NCBI GenBank assembly: GCA_963726125.1
Contig: CAVSBG010000005.1
Coordinates: 124,001-188,000 of the forward strand
Source of the DNA: JAMXLO01 sp963726125
GTDB taxonomy: Bacteria > Pseudomonadota > Alphaproteobacteria > Acetobacterales > Acetobacteraceae
DNA length: 64,000 nucleotides
Direction of reading: 5' to 3'
Part shown: positions 1 to 8,152 of the stretch, in pieces
How positions within the stretch are numbered: the stretch's first letter is position 1
Layout of the letters: every line of letters starts with the position of its first letter
The notes under the pieces: generated by a model
The model's input: the letters and a program-made list of their open reading frames with translations, nothing else
Told to the model about the DNA's origin: nothing
The model's database searches: none
Translations under genes and position numbers: made by a program

Positions 1-161
1 CGCTGGACGCCAGCAACGTGCTGCCTCTGCTGTCTTACCAACTGTCGTTCCAACGGTTCCATTTCGGTGTCGGCGCCGCGGTCGGCAGCTTCTCCTTCAT
101 TATCGTGCTCGCCGTCGCGGTGATCTATGTGCGCACGTTGCGGCGTGAGGCTCGGGAATGA
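1..161 (+). CDS. Sugar ABC transporter permease, MalF-like (3' end only)
   Basis: Only the last ~52 codons are inside the window; the gene begins to the left. The frame (codons starting at base 3) ends in a hydrophobic helix of the type FSFIIVLAVAVIYVRTLRR followed by TGA, as in the final transmembrane segment of MalF/UgpA-type permeases. Its stop codon overlaps the start of the next permease gene by ATGA, the usual arrangement of the two membrane subunits of a carbohydrate importer. The family call rests mainly on this neighbour; the substrate is unknown. Confidence 0.7.
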   Translation, partial: LDASNVLPLLSYQLSFQRFHFGVGAAVGSFSFIIVLAVAVIYVRTLRREARE

Positions 162-1006
162 CCAGAAGCCTTCGCCGCCTGCTCGGATCGCGCGGGACTC
201 AGTGGCTGTGCTGCGCGATCGGCATCGCGATTGTCATCGGCTATCTTTTCCCGGTCTATTGGATGTTCATTTCCGGCCTGAAGACGTCGGCGGAGATCTT
301 CGCGGACCCGCCAGGCATGGTGCCGCAGCATCCGACGCTCGCAGCATTTCATTTTGTCTTCGAACGCGAAAACGTCGCGCGTTACATGCGTAACAGCCTG
401 GCGATCGCAATCCCGGTCACCGTGGTGACTCTGGTGCTCGGATCGAGTGGCGGTTACGCGCTCAGCCGGCTGCGCACGTCGCTGGTCGATGTCGCGCTGG
501 TCGTCGCGCTGATCCTGCAGATCTTTCCGGACGCGCTGTTGGCAACGCCGATGTTCATCATGTTCCGGCATTTCAATCTGCTGAACACGTTCACCGGCGT
601 CGTGCTGGCGACCAGCGCCAAGTCGGTGGCCTTTGCCCTGGTGATCCTCCGCCCGATGTACCGGCAGGTGCCGATGGAAATCGAGGAAGCATCGCGCGTG
701 GATGGCTGCAACACGTTCCAGACGTTCTGGCGTATCGTGCTGCCGATCATGCGCGTGCCGCTGATTGTCGTCGGTGTACTGAGTTTTGTGCAGGCCTATG
801 GGCAGTTCGTCTATCCGCTGACGCTGTTGAGCAAGCAGGAATTGCAGCCCGCAACGGTCGGCATCTATAGCTTCATCGGCGCGGAATACGCGGACTGGGA
901 TCACGTGATGGCGTTCGCGTCGGTGTTCGCCCTGCCGGTCCTGATCCTGTTCCTGCTGCTGCAACGCAAGATCGTCGCCGGGCTTACCACCGGCGCCCTG
1001 AAGTAA
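158..1006 (+). CDS. Carbohydrate ABC transporter permease, MalG-like
   Basis: 282-residue inner-membrane permease of a carbohydrate importer, normal length for MalG/UgpE subunits. About six hydrophobic helices are visible, the first near residues 18-40. The cytoplasmic EAA loop that docks on the ATPase is clear near residues 170-198 (EIEEASRVDGCNTFQTFWRI, then LPIM). The start ATG overlaps the stop of the preceding permease (ATGA), implying translational coupling. No ATPase or binding protein follows in this direction, so the rest of the system must lie to the left. Substrate cannot be told from sequence. Confidence 0.9.
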   Translation: MTRSLRRLLGSRGTQWLCCAIGIAIVIGYLFPVYWMFISGLKTSAEIFADPPGMVPQHPTLAAFHFVFERENVARYMRNSLAIAIPVTVVTLVLGSSGGYALSRLRTSLVDVALVVALILQIFPDALLATPMFIMFRHFNLLNTFTGVVLATSAKSVAFALVILRPMYRQVPMEIEEASRVDGCNTFQTFWRIVLPIMRVPLIVVGVLSFVQAYGQFVYPLTLLSKQELQPATVGIYSFIGAEYADWDHVMAFASVFALPVLILFLLLQRKIVAGLTTGALK

Positions 1007-1074
1007 CTGCAGGCATCGTCGCCAGCAAATCGCCGGATTACGCGTTGCGGCGCAAGACGTGGCATGAAGCTGCC

Positions 1075-1821
1075 ATGAACCTGCTGCTCATCAACCCCAA
1101 CATCACCGAGGCGATGACCAACTCGATGGCAGCCGAAGCGCGTCGCTTCGCCTCGCCGGGCACCCACATTACCGCCGTCACTGCCGCATTCGGCACGCAG
1201 TATGTCGAGAACCGTGCAGAGGCCGCGATCGCCTCCCACGCCGTACTCGACGCGCTGGCGAAGCACGCGGCGGGTGCTGACGCTGCCATCGTCTGTGCGT
1301 TCGGCGACCCTGGCCTCGGCGCCGCGCGCGAGTTCGCCGACATCCCCATCGTCGGCATCGAGGAGTCCGCCATCCTCGCCGCCTGGATGCTCGGGCGGCG
1401 CTATTCAATCATCTGCCTGACCCCGCGCCTGCGCACCTGGTATATCGAATGCGCCCAGGACCACGGCCTGGCCGGACGGCTCGCCAGCGTCCGAGCGCTC
1501 GACGCGCCAATCGCCGACATAACGCGTGCCAAGGAGGAATTCCGCGACGTGTTGTTGCGCACGTGCCTGGACGCTATCGAGCAGGACGAGGCCGAGGTTA
1601 TTATCTTCGGTGGCGGCCCGATCGCCGGCCTCGCACGCGAACTGCGCGACGCCCTCCCGGTGCCGACGTTGGATGGCGTAAGCTGCGCCGTGCGGATGGC
1701 CGAGGCACTCGTCGGCCTGCACCCGCGGCCGCCCACGCGTGGCAGCTTCGCGCGGCCGCCGGGCAAGCCGGCGAAAGGGTTGGCGCCCGAACTGATGAAG
1801 CGCATCACAGGCGAAGCGTGA
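1075..1821 (+). CDS. Asp/Glu/hydantoin racemase family protein
   Basis: 248 residues starting at the in-frame ATG that gives MNLLLINPNITEAMT, the characteristic N-terminus of the hydantoin/aspartate racemase family; an upstream ATG at 1045 would add ten unlike residues. The two family cysteines are visible in contexts AIVCAFGDPGLGAARE and DGVSCAVRMAEAL, consistent with a cofactor-independent two-cysteine racemase. Members interconvert 5-substituted hydantoins, aspartate or glutamate, and also include allantoin racemase. It follows the sugar permeases by about 70 bp and may be co-transcribed. The exact substrate is not decidable. Confidence 0.85.
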   Translation: MNLLLINPNITEAMTNSMAAEARRFASPGTHITAVTAAFGTQYVENRAEAAIASHAVLDALAKHAAGADAAIVCAFGDPGLGAAREFADIPIVGIEESAILAAWMLGRRYSIICLTPRLRTWYIECAQDHGLAGRLASVRALDAPIADITRAKEEFRDVLLRTCLDAIEQDEAEVIIFGGGPIAGLARELRDALPVPTLDGVSCAVRMAEALVGLHPRPPTRGSFARPPGKPAKGLAPELMKRITGEA

Positions 1822-1852
1822 TGATGCGACGCATGGTGGGGTTGCTGAACAC

Positions 1853-1900
1853 ATCCTCCCCCGCCCCTTGCGAAAGTCGGTTAGGGGGAGGGGGCCGCCG
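1853..1900. repeat. Diverged copy of GC-rich palindromic repeat (family 1)
   Basis: A C-rich stretch (CTCCCCCGCCCCTTGCG) followed by a G-rich one (TTAGGGGGAGGGGG) resembles the intergenic palindromes at about 3949, 13477, 52525 and 58634, but this copy has lost much of its symmetry. It lies just 3' of the racemase gene and probably derives from the same mobile or REP-like family. Confidence 0.5.
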
Positions 1901-2049
1901 CACGGATTTCGCGTCCATGCCTCAGGCGATCCATTTGCTCTTTGCACTCGCTATCGCCGCAAACGGTTTGCTGTGCCCCAATGCTCTCCCGGCCGTCCCG
2001 GTCGGTCCGACGAAACAGTCCCTCTGGGCTTCGATCCAGCATTCGTTGA

Positions 2050-2513
2050 TCAGATCTCGCGCGGATTATAATCAGGCCCAGGGACAAGGCTGCCGCCCAT
2101 AGAGCCCATAGAGCCGGTCCACGCAGGGCGAATTGCACCCATCCCAGTTCGTCGCGCTGCCTGCGCGAGCGCCGACGGCACGTACAGAGCGTCCTGACCG
2201 GTCCGGTGCTTCAGATGGCACAGCAGCGTGCCAACGGCAGCGGCAACAGCTTGGCGCGCTTCCGGTGCAATGTCGCGGTGGCCGGTCACGCCGACAATCA
2301 GGGGAAACGTCGACGCCTGCCTATCGTGCGTCGGGTCAATCTGCATGGCACCAATTACCGATGTGCCGCCCGGCGTTATGGCATTCTGGCGGTGTGGTCA
2401 TGAACCGGCGGCTTGCCGTTATCCAGGACGCCAGTGCGCAGCCGTCGCGCCATTTCCAGACACGCGCGCCTGTTGCCGTCGAGCCCGTAGCTGAGGAAAA
2501 CCTTCAGGCCCAT
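2050..2513 (-). pseudogene. Remnant of TIR-like plus SLOG-like ('GVTGHRD') protein genes
   Basis: Two short minus-strand fragments lie in tandem. The first (2513 down to a stop at 2376) begins MGLKVFLSYGLDGNRRA, resembling the opening beta strand of TIR/SEFIR domains (VFLSYS-type). The second (2346 down to 2050) contains FPLIVGVTGHRDIAPEA followed by a helix and LYVPSALAQAARR. This matches the start of a SLOG/Rossmann nucleotide-binding domain (GVTGHRD, then a degenerate form of SALAEGADR). Both stop early; sequence down to about 1881 has open stretches in other frames but no clear continuation. I read it as a decayed signalling or defence gene. Domain calls are from short motifs and are tentative. 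Confidence 0.4.
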
Positions 2514-2649
2514 CCGAGAAGTCTGCGGCCCGCGCGGCAGTTCCGCAAGCAAATCATTTGAGTAACAACTCGCTATTACACGGCCGAATTGCCGCTTACT
2601 GTGTCATGCGCGCACCAGCAGCAATTCAGGCGGCACCTCGCCCAGTCTC

Positions 2650-3837
2650 TCACCCCAGTGCGGCGACACCCGGCAGCGTCTTGCCTTCCAGCCATTCGAG
2701 GAACGCGCCGCCCGCCGTGGACACGTAGCTCATCTTGTCCAGCACGCCGGCGTGACGCAGCGCCGAGACGGTGTCGCCGCCGCCGGCAACGCTGCGCAGC
2801 GCCCCCGCTTGCGTGGCGGCTGCGACGGCCTTGCCGAAGGCAGTTGTCGCGGCGTCGAACGGAGGCGTCTCGAAGGCGCCCAGCGGTCCGTTCCATACCA
2901 GCGTCTTGAGCGTCGCTAAATTCTGGATGAGAACCCCGACGGTGGCGGGGCCGACATCGAGGATCATCGCATCGTCCGGCACCGCGTCGATCCCGACCAT
3001 GCGCGTCGCGACGCCCGCCTTTAGTTCGCTGGCGACCACGGCGTCGGTGGGCAGCACGATCTCGCACCCGGCTGATTTCGCGCGTGCCAGGATGTCGCTG
3101 CACATGCCGTGCATCTCGGCTTCCTGCAGCGACTTGCCGACGGCATGGCCCTGGGCGGAAAGGAATGTGTTGGCCATGGCGCCACCTATGACCAGGACGT
3201 TCACTTTGCTGACCAGGTTGCCCAGGAGCTCCAGCTTGGTCGAAACCTTGCTGCCGCCGACCACGGCGGCGACGGGGCGCACGGGACTGCCGAGGGCAGC
3301 GTGCAGCGCCTCCAGCTCTGCCTGCATCAGGCGGCCGGCGTAGGCAGGCAGCTTGTGCGCCACGCCCTCGGTGCTGGCGTGCGCGCGGTGGGCGGCGGAG
3401 AACGCGTCGTTGACGTAAAGATCGGCCAGCTTCGCGAGTTCGGCGGCGAAGCCGGGGTCGTTGTTTTCTTCCTCGGCGTGGTAGCGGGTGTTCTCCAGCA
3501 CCAGCACGTCGCCTCGGGCCATGCGTTCGGAGGCCTGTTGGGCGGGCAGACCGACGCAGTCTTCGGCGAAGCGGACGCGCTGGTCGAGCACCTCGCCGAG
3601 CGCGGTGGCGATGGGTGCCAGGGACATCGATGGCACGCGCTTGCCTTTTGGGCGGTCGAAGTGGCTGCACACGATGACTTTGGCACCTTTGCCGACCAGT
3701 TCGCGGATGGTGGGGGTCAGGCGTTCCAGCCGGGTGAGGTCAGAGATCTTGCCGTCGCGCACCGGCACGTTGAGGTCGGCGCGCAACAGAACGCGCTTGC
3801 CGGCGACGTCCACGTTGTCGAGCGTGCGGAAGGTCAT
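2650..3837 (-). CDS. pgk: Phosphoglycerate kinase
   Basis: 395 residues, normal length. The enzyme moves a phosphoryl group between 1,3-bisphosphoglycerate and ADP in glycolysis, or the reverse in gluconeogenesis. The N-terminal signature VLLRADLNVPV, the substrate loop SHFDRPKG, the hinge GGSKVSTKLELL, and the C-terminal nucleotide-loop sequences WNGPLGAFE and GGGDTVSAL are all present. I start at the ATG giving MTFRTLDNVDV; an upstream in-frame TTG at 3852 is also possible. It is the last gene of tkt-gap-pgk, but about 230 bp containing a strong palindromic repeat separate it from gap, so its expression may be attenuated or separately driven. Confidence 0.97.
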   Translation of the reverse strand: MTFRTLDNVDVAGKRVLLRADLNVPVRDGKISDLTRLERLTPTIRELVGKGAKVIVCSHFDRPKGKRVPSMSLAPIATALGEVLDQRVRFAEDCVGLPAQQASERMARGDVLVLENTRYHAEEENNDPGFAAELAKLADLYVNDAFSAAHRAHASTEGVAHKLPAYAGRLMQAELEALHAALGSPVRPVAAVVGGSKVSTKLELLGNLVSKVNVLVIGGAMANTFLSAQGHAVGKSLQEAEMHGMCSDILARAKSAGCEIVLPTDAVVASELKAGVATRMVGIDAVPDDAMILDVGPATVGVLIQNLATLKTLVWNGPLGAFETPPFDAATTAFGKAVAAATQAGALRSVAGGGDTVSALRHAGVLDKMSYVSTAGGAFLEWLEGKTLPGVAALG

Positions 3838-3948
3838 GACGGTAATTCCCAACTAGCATGACGGTGAGGGCATGACGCGGCGATGCCGGAGAGGCAAAGA
3901 ATCACAGTGCCAAACAGCCGGAGAGGCAAGGAGCCAAGGAACTAAAGA

Positions 3949-4044
3949 CTCCCCCTCCCCTTGCGGGAGGGGGTTGGGGGAGGGGGCCGGCGCCCGGACC
4001 CAGGGCCCCCTCTCCCTACCCTCTCCCGCAAGGGGAGAGGGTAG
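3949..4044. repeat. GC-rich palindromic repeat (family 1), two inverted copies
   Basis: Between gap and pgk lie two copies of CTCCCCTTGCGGGAG-type palindrome in opposite orientation, joined by a G/C-rich centre. Each copy can form a stable hairpin and the pair can form a longer cruciform. The same unit recurs at about 13477, 52525 and 58634. It may act as an mRNA-stabilising or terminating structure inside the operon, which is inference. Just before it (3890-3945) the phrase GAGGCAAGGAGCCAAGGAA looks like a fragment of another repeat. Confidence 0.85.
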
Positions 4045-4065
4045 ATTGGTGTCTGGTGTAGTGGG

Positions 4066-5079
4066 CTACAGGCTGCCGAACAACACCGCAGTGTCGGACA
4101 TGCGGTTGGAGAAGCCCCACTCGTTGTCATACCAGCCCATGACGCGGGCCAGCGCACCGTCCACCACCGCGGTCTGCGTCGCGTCGAACGAGCAGGACGC
4201 CGGGCAGTGGTTGAAGTCGACGCTGACCAGGGGCTGGGTGTTGTAGTCCAGCACACCCTTCAGCGCGCCCTTCGACGCGTCGAGCATCGCTGCGTTGATC
4301 TCGTCCTTGGTGGCGTGCTTCTTCAGGTTCACGTCGAGCGATACCAGCGACACGTTCGGCGTCGGGATGCGGATCGCGGTGCCGTCCAGCTTGCCCTTCA
4401 ACTCCGGCATCACCAGCCCCACCGCCCGCGCGGCACCGGTGGACGTTGGGATCGCCGATACTGCCGCGGCACGCGCGCGATGCAGGTCCTTGTGCAGCGT
4501 GTCCACCGTGTTCTGGTCGCCGGTGTAGGCGTGGATGGTGACCATGTAGCCGCGCTCGATGACGAAATTGTCGTGCAGCACCTTGGCCATCGGCGCCAGG
4601 CAGTTCGTGGTGCACGACGCGTTGGACACCACCGTCATGTCGCGCGTCAGTATCTTGTGGTTCACGCCATAGACAACAGTCGCGTCCACGTGCTCGCCGG
4701 GGGCAGAGATCAGCACCTTGCGCGCGCCGGCGGAGATCAGCGCGGAGGCCTTCTCCTTCGAGGTGAAGATGCCGGTGCACTCCAATGCCACGTCGACGCC
4801 CTGATACGGCACCTTGGTGGGATCGCGTTCGGCGGACACCTTGATCGGGCCCCAGACCCGGCCGCCGAAGCGGATGGTGATGGTGTCGCCGGAGACCTCG
4901 ACCTGGCCGGGGAAGCGGCCATGCACGCTGTCGTAGCGGAACAGGTGCGCGTTGGCCTCGGTGCTGCCGAGATCGTTGATCGCGATGGGCACGATGTCGT
5001 CGCGGCCACTCTCGATCATTGCGCGCAACACCAGTCGGCCGATGCGGCCGAAGCCGTTGATGGCGACCTTAACGGGCAT
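4066..5079 (-). CDS. gap: Glyceraldehyde-3-phosphate dehydrogenase (type I)
   Basis: 337 residues. It oxidises glyceraldehyde-3-phosphate to 1,3-bisphosphoglycerate with NAD(P). The Rossmann start MPVKVAINGFGRIGRLVLRA, the catalytic-cysteine motif SNASCTTNCLAP and the C-terminal WYDNEWGFSNRM are all intact. The start is chosen at 5079 because AAGGAAAGGA lies about ten bases upstream and the family begins there; a longer frame reaches 5139 without family similarity. It is the middle gene of tkt-gap-pgk. A TTGA-N6-TCAA box (5139-5152) lies about 60 bp upstream of its start. Confidence 0.97.
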   Translation of the reverse strand: MPVKVAINGFGRIGRLVLRAMIESGRDDIVPIAINDLGSTEANAHLFRYDSVHGRFPGQVEVSGDTITIRFGGRVWGPIKVSAERDPTKVPYQGVDVALECTGIFTSKEKASALISAGARKVLISAPGEHVDATVVYGVNHKILTRDMTVVSNASCTTNCLAPMAKVLHDNFVIERGYMVTIHAYTGDQNTVDTLHKDLHRARAAAVSAIPTSTGAARAVGLVMPELKGKLDGTAIRIPTPNVSLVSLDVNLKKHATKDEINAAMLDASKGALKGVLDYNTQPLVSVDFNHCPASCSFDATQTAVVDGALARVMGWYDNEWGFSNRMSDTAVLFGSL

Positions 5080-5138
5080 GGTCAGTATCCTTTCCTTGCT
5101 TTCCTGGCCCCTTGTGACGCGGAGTTGCGCCGAGGGCA

Positions 5139-5152
5139 TTGACCTCGATCAA
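5139..5152 (-). promoter_or_regulatory. Putative Fnr/FixK-type box upstream of gap
   Basis: On the minus strand the sequence reads TTGATCGAGGTCAA, matching the TTGA-N6-TCAA core of Crp/Fnr-family (Fnr, FixK, Anr) sites with one deviation from the stricter TTGAT-N4-ATCAA. It lies in the ~100-bp tkt-gap spacer, centred about 66 bp upstream of the gap start codon. A site of this length is expected about once by chance in 64 kb, so position is the main support. Confidence 0.4.
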
Positions 5153-5179
5153 CCCGATGCTGCGGCGCCCCTGGCGAAT

Positions 5180-7216
5180 TCACCCCAGTTTCTTGCGCAC
5201 CGCGGCCGCGATGGCCTCAGGTGTGATACCGAAGTGCCGGTAAAGAATCTCATAAGGCGCCGAGGCTCCGAAGTCGGTCATTCCGATGAAGACACCGTCA
5301 GTGCCGAGCCAACGCTCCCATCCGAACCCGCCGGCGGCCTCGATCCCGATGCGCGGCGCACTGCCCAGCACGGCGGCACGATACGCTTCGTCCTGCACCT
5401 CAAACAACTCCCAGCAGGGCAGGGAGACGACGGCCACGCTGATCCCCTCGGCGGCGAGCGCGGCGCGGGCGTCCATCGCGATCGATACTTCCGAGCCGGT
5501 GGCGATCAGGGTGGCGGCGCGCGGGCCGTCAGCCTCGGCCAGGACATAGCCGCCACGCGAGCAGCAGTTCTCGGTGACCTCCGTGCGCATGGTGGGGAGC
5601 GCCTGGCGGGTGAGCACCAGCAGGCTGGGGCCGTCGTTGCGGCGGATCGCCAGTTCCCAGCATTCCGCCACCTCGATTGCGTCGGCCGGGCGATAGACAT
5701 GCAGGTGCGGCATGGCCCGCAGGCTGGCCAGATGTTCAATCGGCTGGTGCGTCGGGCCGTCCTCGCCGAGGCCGATGGAATCGTGGGTGAGCACGTGGAT
5801 GACGTGCGCGCGGGTGATCGCGCCGATGCGAATGGCCGGACGCATGTAGTCGGTAAAGACGAAGAAGGTGCCGGTGTAGGGGATCAGGCCACCGTGCAGC
5901 GCAATGCCGTTGGCGGCGGCGGTCATGCCATGCTCGCGTACCCCGTAGTGTATGTAGCGGCCGGCGAAGTTACCGGCGCTGACCTGCCCCATGCCTTTCA
6001 CCAGTGTGAGATTGGAGCCGGTGAGATCGGCGGAGCCACCGATCAGCTCCGGCGTGGCGGGCACCAGGACCTCCAGCGCCTTCTGGCTGGATTGCCGTGT
6101 GGCGATCTTGGGTTTGGTGTCGAGGAATTCCTGCTTCAGGGCCGCGACCGCCTCGTGCCAGTTGTCGGGCAGCTTGCCGGCCATCACGCGCTCGAACTCG
6201 GCGCGCATGTTGCTGTGGGCGAGGCGCTTCAGCCACGCGCGGCGCGTGCCGGCACCGCGGTTGCCCGCCTCGTGCCAGCTTGTCAGCAGATCGTCGGGCA
6301 CGCTGAACGGCGGTTCGGTCCAACCCAGCGCCGCCTTGGCGCCGGCGGCTTCCTGCGCTCCGAGCGCCGAACCGTGCGTCGCCGCGGTGCCCGCCTTGGT
6401 CGGTGCGCCCAGTCCAATGATCGTGCGGCAGGCGATCAGCGTCGGTTTCCTGGACCGCGTCGCGAACGACAGCGCGGCGTTGATCTGCTGCGGGTCGTGG
6501 CCGTCGATCGCCTTGGTCGCCCAGCCATACGCGGAAAACCGCTTCTGAACGTCGTCGGAGTAGGCAAGCGCAGTGTCGCCATCGATCGAGATATGGTTCT
6601 GGTCGTACAGCACGGTCAGTTTGGACAGGCCGAGATGGCCGGCCAGGGCGGCGGCCTCGTGGCTGATGCCTTCCATCAGGTCGCCGTCGGACGCGATCAC
6701 CCAGGTGCGGTGATCCACCAGCGACCGACCGAACCGAGCCGCCAGCAGGCGTTCGGCGAGCGCCATGCCGACGGCGGTCGAAATGCCCTGGCCGAGCGGG
6801 CCGGTGGTGGTCTCGATCCCCGGGTGCATGCCGAACTCCGGATGACCGGCGGCGGGCGAATGCAGCTGGCGGAACTGCCTGATCTGCTCGATGCCCATGC
6901 CGTCGTGGCCGGTGAGGTAGAGCAGCGCATACAACAGCATGGAGCCGTGGCCGGCCGACAGCACGAACCGGTCCCGGTCCGGCCAGCGCGGATCCGCGGC
7001 GTCGAATTTGTGGAAGCGGGTCCACAGCGCGGTGGCGACGTCGGCCATGCCCATGGGCATGCCGGGATGGCCGGACTTGGCCGCCTCCACCGCATCGATC
7101 GCGAGGGCGCGGATGGCGTTCGCCATATGCCAGGCCTGGGTTGGTGGCCGTGCGAGGATCTCCGCCTGGCGAGCGAGGGCGGGGTTTTCCGTGACGGGGG
7201 CGTCGAGTGCGGCCAT
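5180..7216 (-). CDS. tkt: Transketolase
   Basis: 678 residues, normal length. A thiamine-diphosphate enzyme transferring two-carbon units in the pentose-phosphate and, where present, Calvin cycles. Visible are the N-terminal GHPGMPMGMADV, the ThDP/Mg motif beginning ASDGDLMEGISHEAA, and the pyrimidine-domain sequences DSIGLGEDGPTHQPIEHL and GVREHGMTAAANG. The start at 7216 is set by AGGAG six bases upstream; the frame stays open to 7393 without similarity. First gene of tkt-gap-pgk on the minus strand, an order also found in alphaproteobacterial central-carbon operons. No RuBisCO or phosphoribulokinase gene is in the window. Confidence 0.97.
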   Translation of the reverse strand: MAALDAPVTENPALARQAEILARPPTQAWHMANAIRALAIDAVEAAKSGHPGMPMGMADVATALWTRFHKFDAADPRWPDRDRFVLSAGHGSMLLYALLYLTGHDGMGIEQIRQFRQLHSPAAGHPEFGMHPGIETTTGPLGQGISTAVGMALAERLLAARFGRSLVDHRTWVIASDGDLMEGISHEAAALAGHLGLSKLTVLYDQNHISIDGDTALAYSDDVQKRFSAYGWATKAIDGHDPQQINAALSFATRSRKPTLIACRTIIGLGAPTKAGTAATHGSALGAQEAAGAKAALGWTEPPFSVPDDLLTSWHEAGNRGAGTRRAWLKRLAHSNMRAEFERVMAGKLPDNWHEAVAALKQEFLDTKPKIATRQSSQKALEVLVPATPELIGGSADLTGSNLTLVKGMGQVSAGNFAGRYIHYGVREHGMTAAANGIALHGGLIPYTGTFFVFTDYMRPAIRIGAITRAHVIHVLTHDSIGLGEDGPTHQPIEHLASLRAMPHLHVYRPADAIEVAECWELAIRRNDGPSLLVLTRQALPTMRTEVTENCCSRGGYVLAEADGPRAATLIATGSEVSIAMDARAALAAEGISVAVVSLPCWELFEVQDEAYRAAVLGSAPRIGIEAAGGFGWERWLGTDGVFIGMTDFGASAPYEILYRHFGITPEAIAAAVRKKLG

Positions 7217-7427
7217 GAGGTCTCCTGGGCTGCCGGCGCCTATAGGGGCATGGATTTGCGGCGGCAACCCCAAGGGGTCAGGATCACAATCCCGGCAGCG
7301 AGCCGGGCCAATCCAAAGGGACGCCGGCAACAACGGAAGTCGGTTCCGTACGCGATCGGCCGCCCACTTGCGCACCAGGCCGAGCCGATGCACCTATCTC
7401 AACAAGATCTTTTCGATCGGTACGGTC

Positions 7428-7739
7428 ATGGCCACTACGGATCCGCGGCTCCGGTCGGCGGTAGAGGGTATCGTTCGACAGGTGCAACCAGAGACAGTCT
7501 TTCTGTTCGGCAGCCGTGCACGTGGCGACGCTGACGATGCCAGCGACTGGGATCTGTTCGTCGTCTTGCCCGACAATGCACCGCCGGGCATCGCAACACC
7601 CTCGACGCTCTGGCGCGCAGCGGCGATAGCCGATTTGCCTGTCCACGCGGTGGCCTGCCGCCGTGGCGTGTTCGAGGCGAAGCGAAACGATCCGAACAGC
7701 CTCAGTCACGACGTCGCGCGTGACGGCGTAGTGCTCTAG
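7428..7739 (+). CDS. MNT-type nucleotidyltransferase domain protein
   Basis: 103 residues of the small nucleotidyltransferase superfamily. The signature LFGSRARGDADDASDWDLFV shows the GSxxxG turn and the SDxDL metal-binding aspartates of MNT/MntA proteins. In intact systems the MNT protein is the antitoxin that AMPylates a HEPN-domain RNase toxin (HepT). A HEPN-like frame does follow 11 bp downstream but is broken by frameshifts. This nucleotidyltransferase therefore seems to be the surviving half of a type VII toxin-antitoxin pair. Divergent from tkt. Confidence 0.8.
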   Translation: MATTDPRLRSAVEGIVRQVQPETVFLFGSRARGDADDASDWDLFVVLPDNAPPGIATPSTLWRAAAIADLPVHAVACRRGVFEAKRNDPNSLSHDVARDGVVL

Positions 7740-7750
7740 CAGCGGGCCGC

Positions 7751-8063
7751 ATGAACGATGCCGCGCGTTGGATTGCGGGTGCGGACACCGACATAGATGC
7801 GGTACGGCGTTGCCTCGCCGAGCCCCCAATCTGACTGACGCAACCATCATTGCCAGCAAGCAGTCGAGAAACTCACCAAGGCGGTGCTGGTCACGCTGCG
7901 TATCCCATATTCACGCGGCCGATCAGGTCATGACCTCGGACAGGCGGCTGCGCTCATTCCGCAGGAGCACAGGCTGCGGCAGACCCTGCCATTTCGACCC
8001 TCATCACCTCTCGAACGATGCAGTCCAACTCAGCAACCATCCCATCGGCAGTGCGTGCAGTAG
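7751..8063 (+). pseudogene. HEPN-domain (HepT-like) protein, frameshifted
   Basis: The start MNDAARWIAGADTDIDAVRR is that of HEPN-domain proteins, but the frame hits TGA after 28 codons. The expected continuation resumes in another frame as HHCQQAVEKLTKAVLVTLRI and then GHDLGQAAALIPQEHRLRQT, typical HEPN helices. At least two frame changes (near 7829 and 7848) are needed to join them, and the C-terminal part is also poor. Partner of the upstream MNT nucleotidyltransferase. Either a decayed toxin or a victim of sequencing error; two nearby shifts favour decay. Confidence 0.7.
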
Positions 8064-8152
8064 GTCACCAGTCAAGCCAATAATATAAGACGGCAAGAAA
8101 CTCTCACCGACATCAATCGCGATTGTCGCCACGACAACCCATCGGAGCATCC

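Noticed and set aside
2650..7216. Calvin-cycle (cbb) operon reading of tkt-gap-pgk
   Set aside because: No RuBisCO, phosphoribulokinase or cbbR gene lies in the window; the three genes serve glycolysis and pentose phosphate metabolism equally well.
4952..7534. Very long open frame antisense to transketolase and gap
   Set aside because: High-GC third-position bias leaves antisense frames open; the translation has no recognisable motifs while the opposite strand encodes complete tkt.
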